Assembly: GCA_965223085.1 (NCBI GenBank)
Contig: OZ244981.1
Span: 2,728,001-2,792,000, forward strand
DNA: 64,000 nucleotides
Direction of reading: 5' to 3'
From: CBDCVO01 sp965223085
GTDB taxonomy: Bacteria; Pseudomonadota; Gammaproteobacteria; Ga0077536
The notes beneath the pieces are model-generated. The model saw only the letters and a program-made list of their open reading frames with translations. It made no database searches and was not told where the DNA came from. The translations under genes and the position numbers were made by a program. Shown in pieces: positions 25,358 through 34,221 of the stretch. How positions within the stretch are numbered: position 1 is the first letter of the stretch; each line of letters opens with the position of its first letter.

Positions 25358-25935
25358 GGCGACTTTCTCAGCAAGCGCGCGACATGTTTGCGTGCCGCGT
25401 TAGCGAGCTTATCACCGCTGGGATCGGCGCCGCAGGCAGCGCCGAGGAGCAAGCCACCAACGCATAGCGCCACAGCGACGCGCGCCTCGTCTTTGCTCAA
25501 AGCTGGGTTACCACGACAAAACTCACCTACGATTTTCTCGGTTACGGCGGCATAAGCGGCTTGCGTAGGCGCATCGGCACGCACGGTATCCATAGCTAGC
25601 GACGCCAAGGAGCACCCCGCAAGGACGGTCTTACGGTTGTGAGTGTTGAGGTAGTCTTGAGCGACTTTCGCGCCGCCTGTGACTAAACTCTGCGGGTGTT
25701 TTGCGGGTCGCTCCTGCAATCGTCGCAGGAGGTCGTGGGAACTGCTAAGCACGGCCTGCAAGAGCTCGCGCTTGGAGCGAAAATGGGCATAAAACGCCCC
25801 CCGGGTTAGCCCCGCTGCGGCGCATAATTCATCGATCCCGACGCCATCATAGCCACGCTTTCGAAACAGTGCCGCAGCACCTTCAATGAGCGCAGCGCGA
25901 GATTTTTCTTTATGAGATTTATCATAGCGAGCCAT
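25354..25935 (-). CDS. TetR-family transcriptional regulator
   Basis: About 193 residues from ATG 25935 (MARYDKSHKEKSR); an in-frame upstream start at 25992 would add 19 unlikely residues that run through the promoter region. N-terminal helix-turn-helix: AALFRKRGYDGVGIDELCAAAGLTRGAFYAHFRSK. The C-terminal domain has the CSLASLAMD pattern of TetR_C_7-like ligand domains. Divergent to a glutathione-S-transferase-like gene with a palindrome between them, so it probably represses that gene and itself. Confidence 0.87.
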   Translation of the reverse strand: MARYDKSHKEKSRAALIEGAAALFRKRGYDGVGIDELCAAAGLTRGAFYAHFRSKRELLQAVLSSSHDLLRRLQERPAKHPQSLVTGGAKVAQDYLNTHNRKTVLAGCSLASLAMDTVRADAPTQAAYAAVTEKIVGEFCRGNPALSKDEARVAVALCVGGLLLGAACGADPSGDKLANAARKHVARLLRKSP

Positions 25936-25941
25936 GCGGGC

Positions 25942-25971
25942 TTGATTGTATGTCGATCGTAATATTACAAT
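25942..25971 (+). promoter_or_regulatory. promoter for GST-like gene with overlapping palindromic operator
   Basis: TTGATT (25942-25947), 18-base spacer, TACAAT (25966-25971). A perfect 10-base palindrome GTAATATTAC occupies 25959-25968 and overlaps the -10 element, the expected place for a TetR-type repressor site. Confidence 0.45.
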
Positions 25972-26005
25972 TATATGATGATCAACATTCAATAGAGGCG
26001 GCGCG

Positions 26006-26743
26006 GTGACGATCGTATTGCATCAATTTGCGTATTCGCATTTTAATGAAAAAGTCCGTTGGGCTCTCGATTATAAGCAGGTGCCACACATACGTAAAAT
26101 TTATCTACCGGGCCCTCACATGCCGGCGATTAGAAAGATTAGCGGACAGACACAAACGCCTGTTTTACAAATCGATGATCGCTATATTGCTGGGTCCGCG
26201 CAAATAATCGATGTGTTGGAGAAAGAATATGATGGTCACCGTCTCTACCCCGACGATCGCGACTTGTGTGCAGAAGCATTGCAAACCCAAGCGTGGCTAG
26301 ACGCGCGCGCCGGTCCCGCCGTGAGGACCGTGCTTTTCTCGGAGCTCATCAAGCACGGAAGCTATCTCTGCAATATGTTTGCGCATAGCAAACCCTGGCT
26401 AAAACGAGTTGCCTATCGGCTCACTTTCCCGCTCGCGAGACCGCTCATTGCGCGGGGCAACAAAATTGTCGATCCCGGCAACGTAGCCGACGCTTTCCGC
26501 ATTGTCGATGATACACTCGATAAAATCGCGGCGCGTGTTGAAATTAACGGGTGTCTGGTCGGCACTGAATTTTCAGTGGCGGATGTGGCCGCTGGGGCCT
26601 TAATTGCGCCGCTAGCCGATGTTAGTCACCCTGATATGGCCAAGCCAAAACCGATGCCCGAAACCATCGCGCAGCTGTTAGCGCGATACGCCGACCACGC
26701 CGCGATCCAATGGGTGTGTGAAGTCTATCGAACGCGGCGCTGA
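26006..26743 (+). CDS. glutathione S-transferase-family protein
   Basis: 245 residues, start GTG 26006. Thioredoxin-like N-domain (LHQFAYSHFNEKVRWALDYK, then TQTPVLQIDD and AGSAQIIDVLE, the Ser-containing glutathione gamma-glutamyl contact) and a helical C-domain (LVGTEFSVADVAAGALIAPL). Function could be detoxification of electrophiles or an isomerase/dehalogenase step in ring catabolism. Probably controlled by the divergent TetR. Confidence 0.85.
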   Translation: MTIVLHQFAYSHFNEKVRWALDYKQVPHIRKIYLPGPHMPAIRKISGQTQTPVLQIDDRYIAGSAQIIDVLEKEYDGHRLYPDDRDLCAEALQTQAWLDARAGPAVRTVLFSELIKHGSYLCNMFAHSKPWLKRVAYRLTFPLARPLIARGNKIVDPGNVADAFRIVDDTLDKIAARVEINGCLVGTEFSVADVAAGALIAPLADVSHPDMAKPKPMPETIAQLLARYADHAAIQWVCEVYRTRR

Positions 26744-26821
26744 CTTGACGCTATTATCGTAAAGCGACGCGGTGTAGGTGATCATTGGCAGGACCCGGAG
26801 CCATTCAAGGAGAACGACGAT

Positions 26822-27490
26822 ATGACAGCAGACCCAGGTCTTTTCGACACCATACATACCATGCGCGCAATGCGACGGCTTAAGCCTGATCCGGTGCCGG
26901 ATGAGCTGCTAAAGAAAGTCTTGGCGGCGGGTGTTTGCGCGCCGAGCGGCCAAAATACGCAGCGGTGGGCTTTTTTGGTTGTCACCGATCCCGACGGCAA
27001 GCGTTTTTTCGGTGAACGCTATGACTACTGGATGCGTAATCGCTTTGGAGATCAGCTAGATACCATCGACTATGACACGCCGATGGGACGCACCGTCAAA
27101 GCCGCGATGCATCTTTCTGAGCGCATGCACGAAGTGCCGGTATTGATGTTTTGTTGTGGTAAGCGTGATTGGCCATTTGTGGTTCCGGCTGAAAAACGCG
27201 TCGGGCTTGCGCCGCCTTCTTATGGGTCAATCTATCCTGCTGTGCAGAATGTTTTGCTCGCTTGTCGCGGTTTAGGACTTGGTGCAAGTTTGACCACGAT
27301 GCATCAAATGTTCGAGTCTGAGATGCATGAATTCTACGGCATCCCCGTGGAATACGGTGTTGTCGCAGTGATACCGATCGGTTTCCCGCGCGGCAAGTTC
27401 GGACCGGTCTCGCGCGAGCCGGTAGAACATAAGACGCATTATAATCATTGGGGTGGCGTGCACCCAGGTCTGGCGGAGCCGGAGATGTAA
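26822..27490 (+). CDS. nitroreductase-family flavoprotein
   Basis: 222 residues, start ATG 26822 behind AAGGAG. FMN-dependent nitroreductase-fold: TMRAMRRLKPDPVPDELLKKVL (FMN phosphate arginines), CAPSGQNTQRWAFLVV, a mobile central segment, and the C-terminal GLGASLTTMHQMF with IPIGFPRGKFGPVSREPVEH. It uses NAD(P)H to reduce nitro groups, quinones or activated double bonds. It is followed closely by a crotonase gene. Confidence 0.85.
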   Translation: MTADPGLFDTIHTMRAMRRLKPDPVPDELLKKVLAAGVCAPSGQNTQRWAFLVVTDPDGKRFFGERYDYWMRNRFGDQLDTIDYDTPMGRTVKAAMHLSERMHEVPVLMFCCGKRDWPFVVPAEKRVGLAPPSYGSIYPAVQNVLLACRGLGLGASLTTMHQMFESEMHEFYGIPVEYGVVAVIPIGFPRGKFGPVSREPVEHKTHYNHWGGVHPGLAEPEM

Positions 27491-27540
27491 GCTGGAGGTT
27501 AACTGTCGGTACGAACGATCTGATCAATAGGAGTACGACA

Positions 27541-28317
27541 TTGCAGCCCGAACTAGTAAAGCTCGATATTGAGCAGATGCATATCGCCGTGGTGCGTTTC
27601 GATAATCCTCCAGTGAATGCCCATAGCCAACAGTTGCTGAGCGAAGTCGCGTGGACTTTCGACACCATCAGCGACCGAGACGATATTCGCGTCGCGATTC
27701 TCACCGGCACGGGCAAGTGCTTTTGCGCTGGTGCAGATATTAAAGAGCGTGTCAGCCACGATCCTCAGGCGGGTGATCATTGGCAAAATAGTCGGCGTGC
27801 GCGCGAGGCATACCACAGTATTATCGAATGCCGCAAGCCAGTGATCGCGGCTATCAATGGGCCGGCGCTCGGTGGTGGCCTGGCCTTCGCTGCTTCCTGC
27901 GATATTCTGCTAGCGAGTGACGAGGCTTGCCTTGGGCTGCCGGAGATCAACGTCGGGTTACTCGGCGGTGGTCGCCACACGCAACGATTGTTCAGCCATT
28001 CCCGCCTGCGTCGTATGATGCTAACTGGCTTGCGCGTATTCGGACCCGAGCTGTACCGACTCGGCGTAATCGAGCAGTGCACCGCGCCGGCTGAACTCAT
28101 GCCCGCCGCGCTAGAGTTGGCGACTGAAATTGCGCGCAAAAGTCCGCTCGCAACTAAACTCGCGAAACACGCCTTGAATCAGATCGAAGAAATGAGCCTG
28201 CGCGACGGCTATCGTTTTGAGCAGACGATGACCGCCGAGCTCGGTAAGAGCGAAGACTCACAAGAGGCAATACGGGCGTTTGTGGAGAAACGCGAACCGG
28301 TATTCAAAGGTCGGTGA
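27541..28317 (+). CDS. enoyl-CoA hydratase/isomerase-family protein
   Basis: Crotonase-fold protein of about 258 residues. The frame is open from 27448, inside the nitroreductase gene, but AGGAG at 27530-27534 points to TTG 27541 (LQPELVKLDIEQ). Marks: CFCAGADIKER, AINGPALGGGLAFAASCDI, LGLPEINVGLLGGG. Of the two hydratase glutamates only the second (GLPE) is kept; the first position is Ala (GGGLAF). That pattern occurs in dehydratases and isomerases of the family. Probably in one transcript with the nitroreductase. Confidence 0.83.
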   Translation: MQPELVKLDIEQMHIAVVRFDNPPVNAHSQQLLSEVAWTFDTISDRDDIRVAILTGTGKCFCAGADIKERVSHDPQAGDHWQNSRRAREAYHSIIECRKPVIAAINGPALGGGLAFAASCDILLASDEACLGLPEINVGLLGGGRHTQRLFSHSRLRRMMLTGLRVFGPELYRLGVIEQCTAPAELMPAALELATEIARKSPLATKLAKHALNQIEEMSLRDGYRFEQTMTAELGKSEDSQEAIRAFVEKREPVFKGR

Positions 28318-28364
28318 GTGCAACAAAAGTGGTTAATCGATCAACCAGTGCACCGCGGAGGTGA

Positions 28365-28378
28365 CGGCCGCGCGGCCG
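28365..28378. repeat. 14-base GC palindrome between convergent genes
   Basis: CGGCCGCGCGGCCG is a perfect palindrome in the 100-base gap between convergent genes ending at 28317 and 28418. A second, imperfect dyad (TGGTT/AACCA around ATCGAT) is at 28330-28347. It may act as a bidirectional transcription block; there is no T-run. Confidence 0.3.
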
Positions 28379-28417
28379 CGACTATAAACCAACCGGGGTT
28401 AAAGTTTGCCGCACGTT

Positions 28418-29356
28418 TTATTTGGATCCGGATCGGCGTTGCTCCGATTTGGCGGAAGATTTAAGTGTCAGTTTCGGTGTGCGGTTGATCAACAATAGAC
28501 CACTACATACCAGGCCTAAGGCGCTTAAAAAGCGCACGGTCAATTGTTCGTCGAAGATGAGCCAACCGAAAAACACGCCAAACAAAGGGGTTAGCAGGCT
28601 AAATGACGCCATGCTCGAAACGGGATAAATCGACAAAATCCAGGTCCACAACAAAAATCCGAAACTCGCGATCGCTATTACCTGGAAGCCAAATATTGCC
28701 CAGATCGTTGCCGTGACAGTACGCACCGAATCACCAAATAAAGGGGTTGCAGCGAGCAACAGCGGCGCTGAGACGAGGAGGAGATAGAGGAGGTTTTGCT
28801 CCGGAGACAGTTTTTCTAAGCGTGAACCTCGGGTCAACAAAGTAATGCCGGCCCAACACATGGCCGCACCGAGTGCTAACACATCGCCGATCCAAGTAGC
28901 CTGCGCGGCGGCATCGCCGTCGGCTTGCATGACCAAGCTTACACCAGCGATGGCGAGTGCCAAGCCGGCTAAACGCAGCATTGTTAATCGTTCGCCGGGA
29001 AACAAAAAATGTGAACCTAGGGCGGTAAAAAACGGCATCGTGTAGAAAAGTAGCGATACACGTACGACGGTCGACTGATCGAGCGCCAGAAACAGCAACG
29101 CGAACTCGGTTGCGAACAAGCAGCCATTAAAAATCCCTAACGCGAGTGTATCGTTACGAAAGTCGAATCGCTTACCACGCGCCAGCATCCACAACATCAA
29201 TACGACTGCCGCACAAGCGCTGCGTAGACCCGCTTGGAAGAGCGGTGCTAAGCCGGCATTGACGAATTTAACGAGCGCTTGATTTAGTCCTAGCAACGTG
29301 CTGAAGCCGACGAGCAGGGAGGCGCCAAATGCATCAATTTTGTCACGACGTTGCAA
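28418..29356 (-). CDS. EamA/DMT-family membrane transporter
   Basis: 312 residues, ten hydrophobic helices in two EamA repeats of the drug/metabolite transporter superfamily: N-half ending LAIAGVSLVMQ, C-half starting with LALGAAMCWAGITLLTRG and ending FGWLIFDEQLTVRFLSALGLVCSGLLLINR. It probably exports a small metabolite, often an amino acid or its analogue. The start is uncertain: TTG 29356 is the most upstream, without a clear ribosome site. Basic C-terminus (KSSAKSEQRRSGSK). Confidence 0.83.
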   Translation of the reverse strand: MQRRDKIDAFGASLLVGFSTLLGLNQALVKFVNAGLAPLFQAGLRSACAAVVLMLWMLARGKRFDFRNDTLALGIFNGCLFATEFALLFLALDQSTVVRVSLLFYTMPFFTALGSHFLFPGERLTMLRLAGLALAIAGVSLVMQADGDAAAQATWIGDVLALGAAMCWAGITLLTRGSRLEKLSPEQNLLYLLLVSAPLLLAATPLFGDSVRTVTATIWAIFGFQVIAIASFGFLLWTWILSIYPVSSMASFSLLTPLFGVFFGWLIFDEQLTVRFLSALGLVCSGLLLINRTPKLTLKSSAKSEQRRSGSK

Positions 29357-29446
29357 GGACGACTGTAACTCTAATATGCGCTCAAAAGTGTGTCAGACTG
29401 GGCCATTAGAACCCGATAATGCCACGACTGCAGCGAGGGAAAACCG

Positions 29447-30232
29447 ATGAACTATAACTACATCACCGTAACCGCGGCCGATCACGTTACGCGAATTATG
29501 CTCAATAGACCCGCAGTGCTCAATGCCATCAATCAGGAAATGCATGACGAATTACAGCGAGCATTCGATGCATTTGCTGCGGATCCCGATCTTTATTTGG
29601 GCGTCGTCTCGGGTGCCGGGGCGAGGGCTTTCTCAGCGGGCAGCGATTTGAAATCGATTGCGAAGCGCGGGCGCCCGCACGACTATCCGCGCTGTGGGTA
29701 TGCAGGTTTGATCGAGCGCTATGATTTGGATAAGCCCTTAATCGCGGCCGTGGACGGTGTTGCGGTGGGCGGTGGATTTGAAGTGGCGTTAGCGTGCGAC
29801 ATCATTATTGCGACACGTCGATCGCGGTTTGGATTGCCCGAACCGCTCGTTGGTGCCGTCGCGCTCGGCGGTGGCATGCATCGCTTGGCGCGCCAAATCG
29901 GTTTGAAGAAGGCGATGGGTTTGATCCTGACCGGAGATATGATCGACGCTGAACTGGGTGAACGTCTGGGCTTTGTGACCGACCTCGTCGATGACAGCGA
30001 GTTCGAAAGCGCGATCGAACGGTGGTGCGATCGCATTTTACGCTGTGCGCCGCTAGCGACGCGTGCATCGAAGCAAAGTGTGATGTGGGGCCTCGATGAA
30101 CCTAGCCTGGCGGCCGCGATGAATAATCAAAAACGTTATCCGGCATTTGAAGCCTTGATCGATTCGGCCGATCGCCACGAAGGCGCCCTCGCGTTTGCAC
30201 AGAAGCGAGTGCCTCGATGGACTGGGCGTTGA
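29447..30232 (+). CDS. enoyl-CoA hydratase-family protein (canonical glutamates)
   Basis: 261-residue crotonase with the oxyanion hole (AFSAGSDLKSIA, AVDGVAVGGG) and both hydratase glutamates present: GGGFEVALACD and FGLPEPLVGAVALGGG. That makes true hydratase activity on a 2-enoyl-CoA plausible; the similarity to carnitinyl-CoA dehydratase-type sequences also fits. The start is ATG 29447, preceded by GAGGGAAAACCG. Third crotonase in 11 kb. Confidence 0.86.
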   Translation: MNYNYITVTAADHVTRIMLNRPAVLNAINQEMHDELQRAFDAFAADPDLYLGVVSGAGARAFSAGSDLKSIAKRGRPHDYPRCGYAGLIERYDLDKPLIAAVDGVAVGGGFEVALACDIIIATRRSRFGLPEPLVGAVALGGGMHRLARQIGLKKAMGLILTGDMIDAELGERLGFVTDLVDDSEFESAIERWCDRILRCAPLATRASKQSVMWGLDEPSLAAAMNNQKRYPAFEALIDSADRHEGALAFAQKRVPRWTGR

Positions 30233-30317
30233 GGCTGTGACGCCAATTATGGCAAAGTATCAAGCTGCGGTAACAATAAATGAGCGACCAGCGTATTAGT
30301 GACTAAGGAAAATCATA

Positions 30318-31370
30318 GTGGATGAAAACAAATTAAACGCCTTTGTGAATCAAATCCTCGGTGATCTTGGCGCCGCGATGGGCATAGCGTTAGTGCGCAT
30401 CGGTGCACGTTTTGGCCTCTATAAAGCGTTGCATGAAAACGGTCCGATGACGAGCGTAGAACTCGCGAAGGTCGGTAATATTGCGGAACGCTACGCGCGC
30501 GAATGGTTGGCGAATCAAGCGGCCTCGGGCTATCTTAGCTACGATGCGACGAATGAAAAATTCACCTTGCCGCTCGAACACGCGTTGGTCTTTGCCGACG
30601 AAGATAGCCCCGTATTCATGCTGCCGGGTTTTGAACTCGCCGCCGCGACGTTGCAAAATCAAGCCTTGGTCGAGACCGCATTTGAAACAGGTGATGGTGT
30701 CGACTGGGGCGAACTAGGTGGTTGCTTATTCTGTGCCGTAGGGCGTTTTTTCCGTGCCGGGTATTTGAATAACTTAGTCGCTGCCTGGTTGCCCGCGCTC
30801 GATGGTGTCGTCGCTAAACTTGAGCGCGGTGCGCGGGTGGCGGACGTGGGTTGCGGCCACGGCTTTTCGACGATCTTAATGGCAGAGGCGTTCCCTAACT
30901 CGGAGTTTATCGGCTACGATTTTCATGCGGGCTCGATCGAGCAGGCGGCGGTTCACGCGCAACAGCACGGTTTGGAGGCGAACACGCGCTTTGAAACTGC
31001 GACGGCCAAGAATTTCGCCGCCCGCGAACTCGATCTGGTGACGTGTTTTGACTGTTTGCATGACATGGGTGACCCCGCCGGTGCCGCGGCTCATATTTAT
31101 CAGGCGCTGAAGCCGGACGGTACGTGGATGGTGGTCGAACCCAATGCCGGCGACAAGCTCGAGGATAATCTCAACCCCGTCGGACGTCTTTATTACAGCG
31201 GTTCAACGATGGTTTGTGTACCGACGTCGTTGGCGCAGGAGGTCGGCGCCGGCCTCGGTGCCCAGGCTGGTCAGGCCAAGCTCAGCGAAGTGATCGGCAG
31301 CGGTGGCTTCAAGCACATCCGTCGGGCGACCGAAACACCGTTTAACATGATACTCGAAGCACGGCCTTGA
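30318..31370 (+). CDS. class I SAM-dependent methyltransferase with winged-helix N-domain
   Basis: 350 residues, start GTG 30318 behind AAGGAAAA. The N-terminal ~90 residues look like a winged-helix dimerisation domain (MTSVELAKVGNIAERYAREWL), then a Rossmann methyltransferase domain with motif I ADVGCGHGFSTILMAEAFP, the acidic residue in FIGYDF, and FDCLHDMGDPAGAAAHIYQALKPDG (motif III). The architecture is that of O-methyltransferase-like enzymes on small molecules. Substrate unknown. Confidence 0.85.
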   Translation: MDENKLNAFVNQILGDLGAAMGIALVRIGARFGLYKALHENGPMTSVELAKVGNIAERYAREWLANQAASGYLSYDATNEKFTLPLEHALVFADEDSPVFMLPGFELAAATLQNQALVETAFETGDGVDWGELGGCLFCAVGRFFRAGYLNNLVAAWLPALDGVVAKLERGARVADVGCGHGFSTILMAEAFPNSEFIGYDFHAGSIEQAAVHAQQHGLEANTRFETATAKNFAARELDLVTCFDCLHDMGDPAGAAAHIYQALKPDGTWMVVEPNAGDKLEDNLNPVGRLYYSGSTMVCVPTSLAQEVGAGLGAQAGQAKLSEVIGSGGFKHIRRATETPFNMILEARP

Positions 31371-31399
31371 CAAGGCTACTCGTCTAGGTCGCTATCCCT

Positions 31400-32491
31400 A
31401 TGAGCAAGCTTTCCCGACGCACGATGCTGATGCTCCCCGCACTGGTGGCAGCGCCGCATGTCAGGCGCGCCCAGGCGATGGTGGACGAGCACGCGGTGGC
31501 GGATATGCTGGTGCTCGGCTTTCTAGGCGCATCCCGCGCCGCACCGGGGGCGCAACGACTGGCGACGCACCTCGAGGCAGGTCTTATTGGTGGCGTGTGT
31601 TTTCTCGGCCACAACACCCGCTCTCGTGACGGTATCGAGGGACTCACACGGTTGTTCCGGGCGGCGGGCGCAGATCGCAAGCCATTGATTTGTGTTGATC
31701 AAGAGGGAGGCGCAGTGCAGCGACTGGGCAAGCGCAGCGGCTATGCCGCGTTTCCACCGGCCCGCGCAGTCGCTGCGCGCCACGAGCCGACAGCGGCGGC
31801 GGCGCTCTACGCTGACATGGCGCGCCTGTTGACTGCGGCCGGTTTCAATCTCAATCTGGCCCCAGTGGTCGATCTGCGTGCGCAGCCGCAAAACCCCGTA
31901 GTCGCGCGTTGGGGGCGGGCTTATGGCAAAGACGGTGTCACGGTGGCGCACTACGCGGGCGCTTTCGTCGCGGGCCACCGCGAGGTGGGTGTGCTCACGG
32001 CTTTGAAACATTTTCCCGGTCACGGCTCGACGCTGGTGGATTCGCACAGCGCGCCCGTCGATCTCACGCCAACGTGGCATGCTGATGAGTTGACACCGTT
32101 TCGACACCTCTCAGAACGCGGCCTGATCGATATCGTCATGAGTGGACACTTAAGTCACGCGCGCTTGACCGCCGGCCTGCCCGCAACGGTTTCGCCGCAC
32201 GCGGTCAAGCTCTTGCGTGAAGAAATCGGTTACCGCGGTGTTGTGATGACCGATGATCTTGATATGAAGGCGATCCGCTCGAGATATACCTTAACCGATG
32301 CCGTCGTGCGCGCTATTGCTGCGGGATATGACTTGATTTTGCTTTCCAACTCTCTGCGACCCGACCGTGATTTGCCACAGCGGGTCATTGCCGCCGTTAA
32401 AGACGCGGTTGCGGACGGACGTATTTCCACTGCTGCGATCGATGCTACGGCACAGCGGCTCGCGATCCTGAAAAGCGGGCTTGCGAGTTAA
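31400..32491 (+). CDS. glycoside hydrolase family 3, beta-N-acetylhexosaminidase-like, Tat-exported
   Basis: 363 residues. The N-terminus has a twin-arginine signal (SRRTMLMLPALVAAPHVRRAQA). The GH3 catalytic barrel shows ICVDQEGGAVQRL, LNLAPVVDLR, LKHFPGHGSTLVDSH with the catalytic His loop, and VMTDDLDMKAI with the nucleophile Asp. This matches NagZ-type enzymes that release N-acetylglucosamine from peptidoglycan fragments, but NagZ itself is cytoplasmic, so a secreted relative is more likely. The stop overlaps the convergent monooxygenase gene by 4 bases. Confidence 0.86.
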   Translation: MSKLSRRTMLMLPALVAAPHVRRAQAMVDEHAVADMLVLGFLGASRAAPGAQRLATHLEAGLIGGVCFLGHNTRSRDGIEGLTRLFRAAGADRKPLICVDQEGGAVQRLGKRSGYAAFPPARAVAARHEPTAAAALYADMARLLTAAGFNLNLAPVVDLRAQPQNPVVARWGRAYGKDGVTVAHYAGAFVAGHREVGVLTALKHFPGHGSTLVDSHSAPVDLTPTWHADELTPFRHLSERGLIDIVMSGHLSHARLTAGLPATVSPHAVKLLREEIGYRGVVMTDDLDMKAIRSRYTLTDAVVRAIAAGYDLILLSNSLRPDRDLPQRVIAAVKDAVADGRISTAAIDATAQRLAILKSGLAS

Positions 32492-34017
32492 GCGACGCTA
32501 CGCCACGGGGCTTTTCTCCGGGTTAGATCTGCCGACGGCGTTTGGTGTGAGCCTGAGGAAGGCGCATCGAAAACCAATACACCGTCTTCAATCGGAGCCT
32601 TGCGAATCACGGTTTTGTCGAGCGCATAGTTTTGGGTATTGCGCCACGGATCACGATCACCCTGTTTCGGCATGTGGTGCAAAGCGCGCCGTATATAGCC
32701 GGGAGAAAAATTTTCGACAAATGGATGCCGTACCATATTTTGATCTTCTGGTCGTAAACGAGGAACGCATCGCTCGGCTCCAATTTCATCCATGTGCGTG
32801 ATTAGACGGCATACGTATTCCGCGACAAGTTCTGAGCGCAAGGTCCAGGACGCATTGACGTAACCCATGATCGAGGCCAAATTCGGAACATCTGAGTACA
32901 TCATGCCTTTATAGGTAATCGTGTTTGAAAAATTAACCGGTGCATTGTCGACGGTAAATTTCACACCCCCTAAGAGCAGTAGGTCGAGGCCGGTTGCGGT
33001 GACGATAATATCGCCTTCGAGTATTTCTCCGGATTTCAGTTTGATCCCCGTGGGCGTGAATCGCTCGATATGATCGGTCACCACAGTCGTTTTCCCAGAA
33101 CGTATCGCTTTGAAGAAGTCAGCGTCCGGCGCTAGACAAAGGCGCTCATCCCACGGTTTATAACTCGGCGTGAAGTGTTTATCGACATCGTAGTCGACGC
33201 CGAGCTGTTTACGGATGAGTTTCAATATCTTCGCTTTGACTTTTTCGGGTCGAACCCGCGTTTGGCGGTAAATATACTGTTGAAACCAGATATTTTTCGC
33301 CCGTGTTAAGCGGTAGGCGAGTTTCTCCGGTAGGAGTTTTTTCAAAAAATTCGCGATCGCGTCCTTGGCGGGTAGCGACACCACGTAAGTTGGTGAGCGT
33401 TGCAGCATCGTTACGTGGGCGGCGCTTTTCGCCAGCGCCGGCACCAGCGTCATCGCCGTCGCACCACTGCCGATAACGATGACGCGTTTATCAGCGTAGT
33501 CGAGCGCTGTGGGCCACTGCTGGGGGTGCACGAGCGGCCCGGTGAATTCATCGATACCTTCAAAATTGGGTGTGTAACCGTTCTCATAGTGATAGTACCC
33601 ACTGCACATATATAAGAAATTACACGTATAGCGACGCTGGCCAGCGTCGCCGCGCTTATTTACTTCGACGGTCCAACGGGCCTTATCTGAATTCCACGCC
33701 GCCGCGGTAACCCGATGATTAAAACGTATGTGACGTTCGAGGCCGCGTTCAGCAGCAGCCTCTTGTAAGTAGGCAAGAATCGCATCGCCGTCGGCGATCG
33801 CTTTAGCATCACCCCAGGGTTTCGAGTCATAACCCATGGTGTACATATCGCTGTCAGAACGGATCCCGGGGTAGCGAAACAAATCCCAGGTTCCGCCGAG
33901 CGTCTCGCGGCCCTCCAGGATAGCGAACGTCTTGTTCGGGCAACGATCCTGCAGGAGGCGGGCAGCGCCGATCCCCGAAAGCCCCGCACCCACAATAATG
34001 ACGTCGAAATGATCCAT
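32488..34017 (-). CDS. Baeyer-Villiger monooxygenase (class B flavoprotein)
   Basis: About 509 residues from ATG 34017 with GGAG 7 bases upstream (six extra in-frame residues upstream are unlikely). FAD Rossmann motif GAGLSG (10-15), GGTWDLFRYPG, the type I Baeyer-Villiger fingerprint FTGPLVHPQQWP (158-169; Phe158, Gly160, His164, Trp168, Pro169), and NADPH motif GSGATA (183-188). It inserts oxygen next to a ketone to make an ester or lactone using NADPH and O2. Substrates in this family include steroids, cyclic and long-chain ketones. Same strand as the downstream-numbered oxygenase gene. Confidence 0.88.
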   Translation of the reverse strand: MDHFDVIIVGAGLSGIGAARLLQDRCPNKTFAILEGRETLGGTWDLFRYPGIRSDSDMYTMGYDSKPWGDAKAIADGDAILAYLQEAAAERGLERHIRFNHRVTAAAWNSDKARWTVEVNKRGDAGQRRYTCNFLYMCSGYYHYENGYTPNFEGIDEFTGPLVHPQQWPTALDYADKRVIVIGSGATAMTLVPALAKSAAHVTMLQRSPTYVVSLPAKDAIANFLKKLLPEKLAYRLTRAKNIWFQQYIYRQTRVRPEKVKAKILKLIRKQLGVDYDVDKHFTPSYKPWDERLCLAPDADFFKAIRSGKTTVVTDHIERFTPTGIKLKSGEILEGDIIVTATGLDLLLLGGVKFTVDNAPVNFSNTITYKGMMYSDVPNLASIMGYVNASWTLRSELVAEYVCRLITHMDEIGAERCVPRLRPEDQNMVRHPFVENFSPGYIRRALHHMPKQGDRDPWRNTQNYALDKTVIRKAPIEDGVLVFDAPSSGSHQTPSADLTRRKAPWRSVA

Positions 34018-34221
34018 GGCGTACTCCAAATACACTGGCGCAGTGTGCCTAAGCGTGGCACGTTTAGGCGCTCAACAGCAAGCCTTAACTTAGCGCACCG
34101 TGATAGTGTCAGCAAAGCGCGCGGGGTACCGGCCGCCGGACGTGCAGTGTGTATCTGCAGGGTTGCGCTGCTCCATGGCTTCGAATCGGGGCCGCTATCA
34201 GTGCAGCACCGGCAATCGCAA

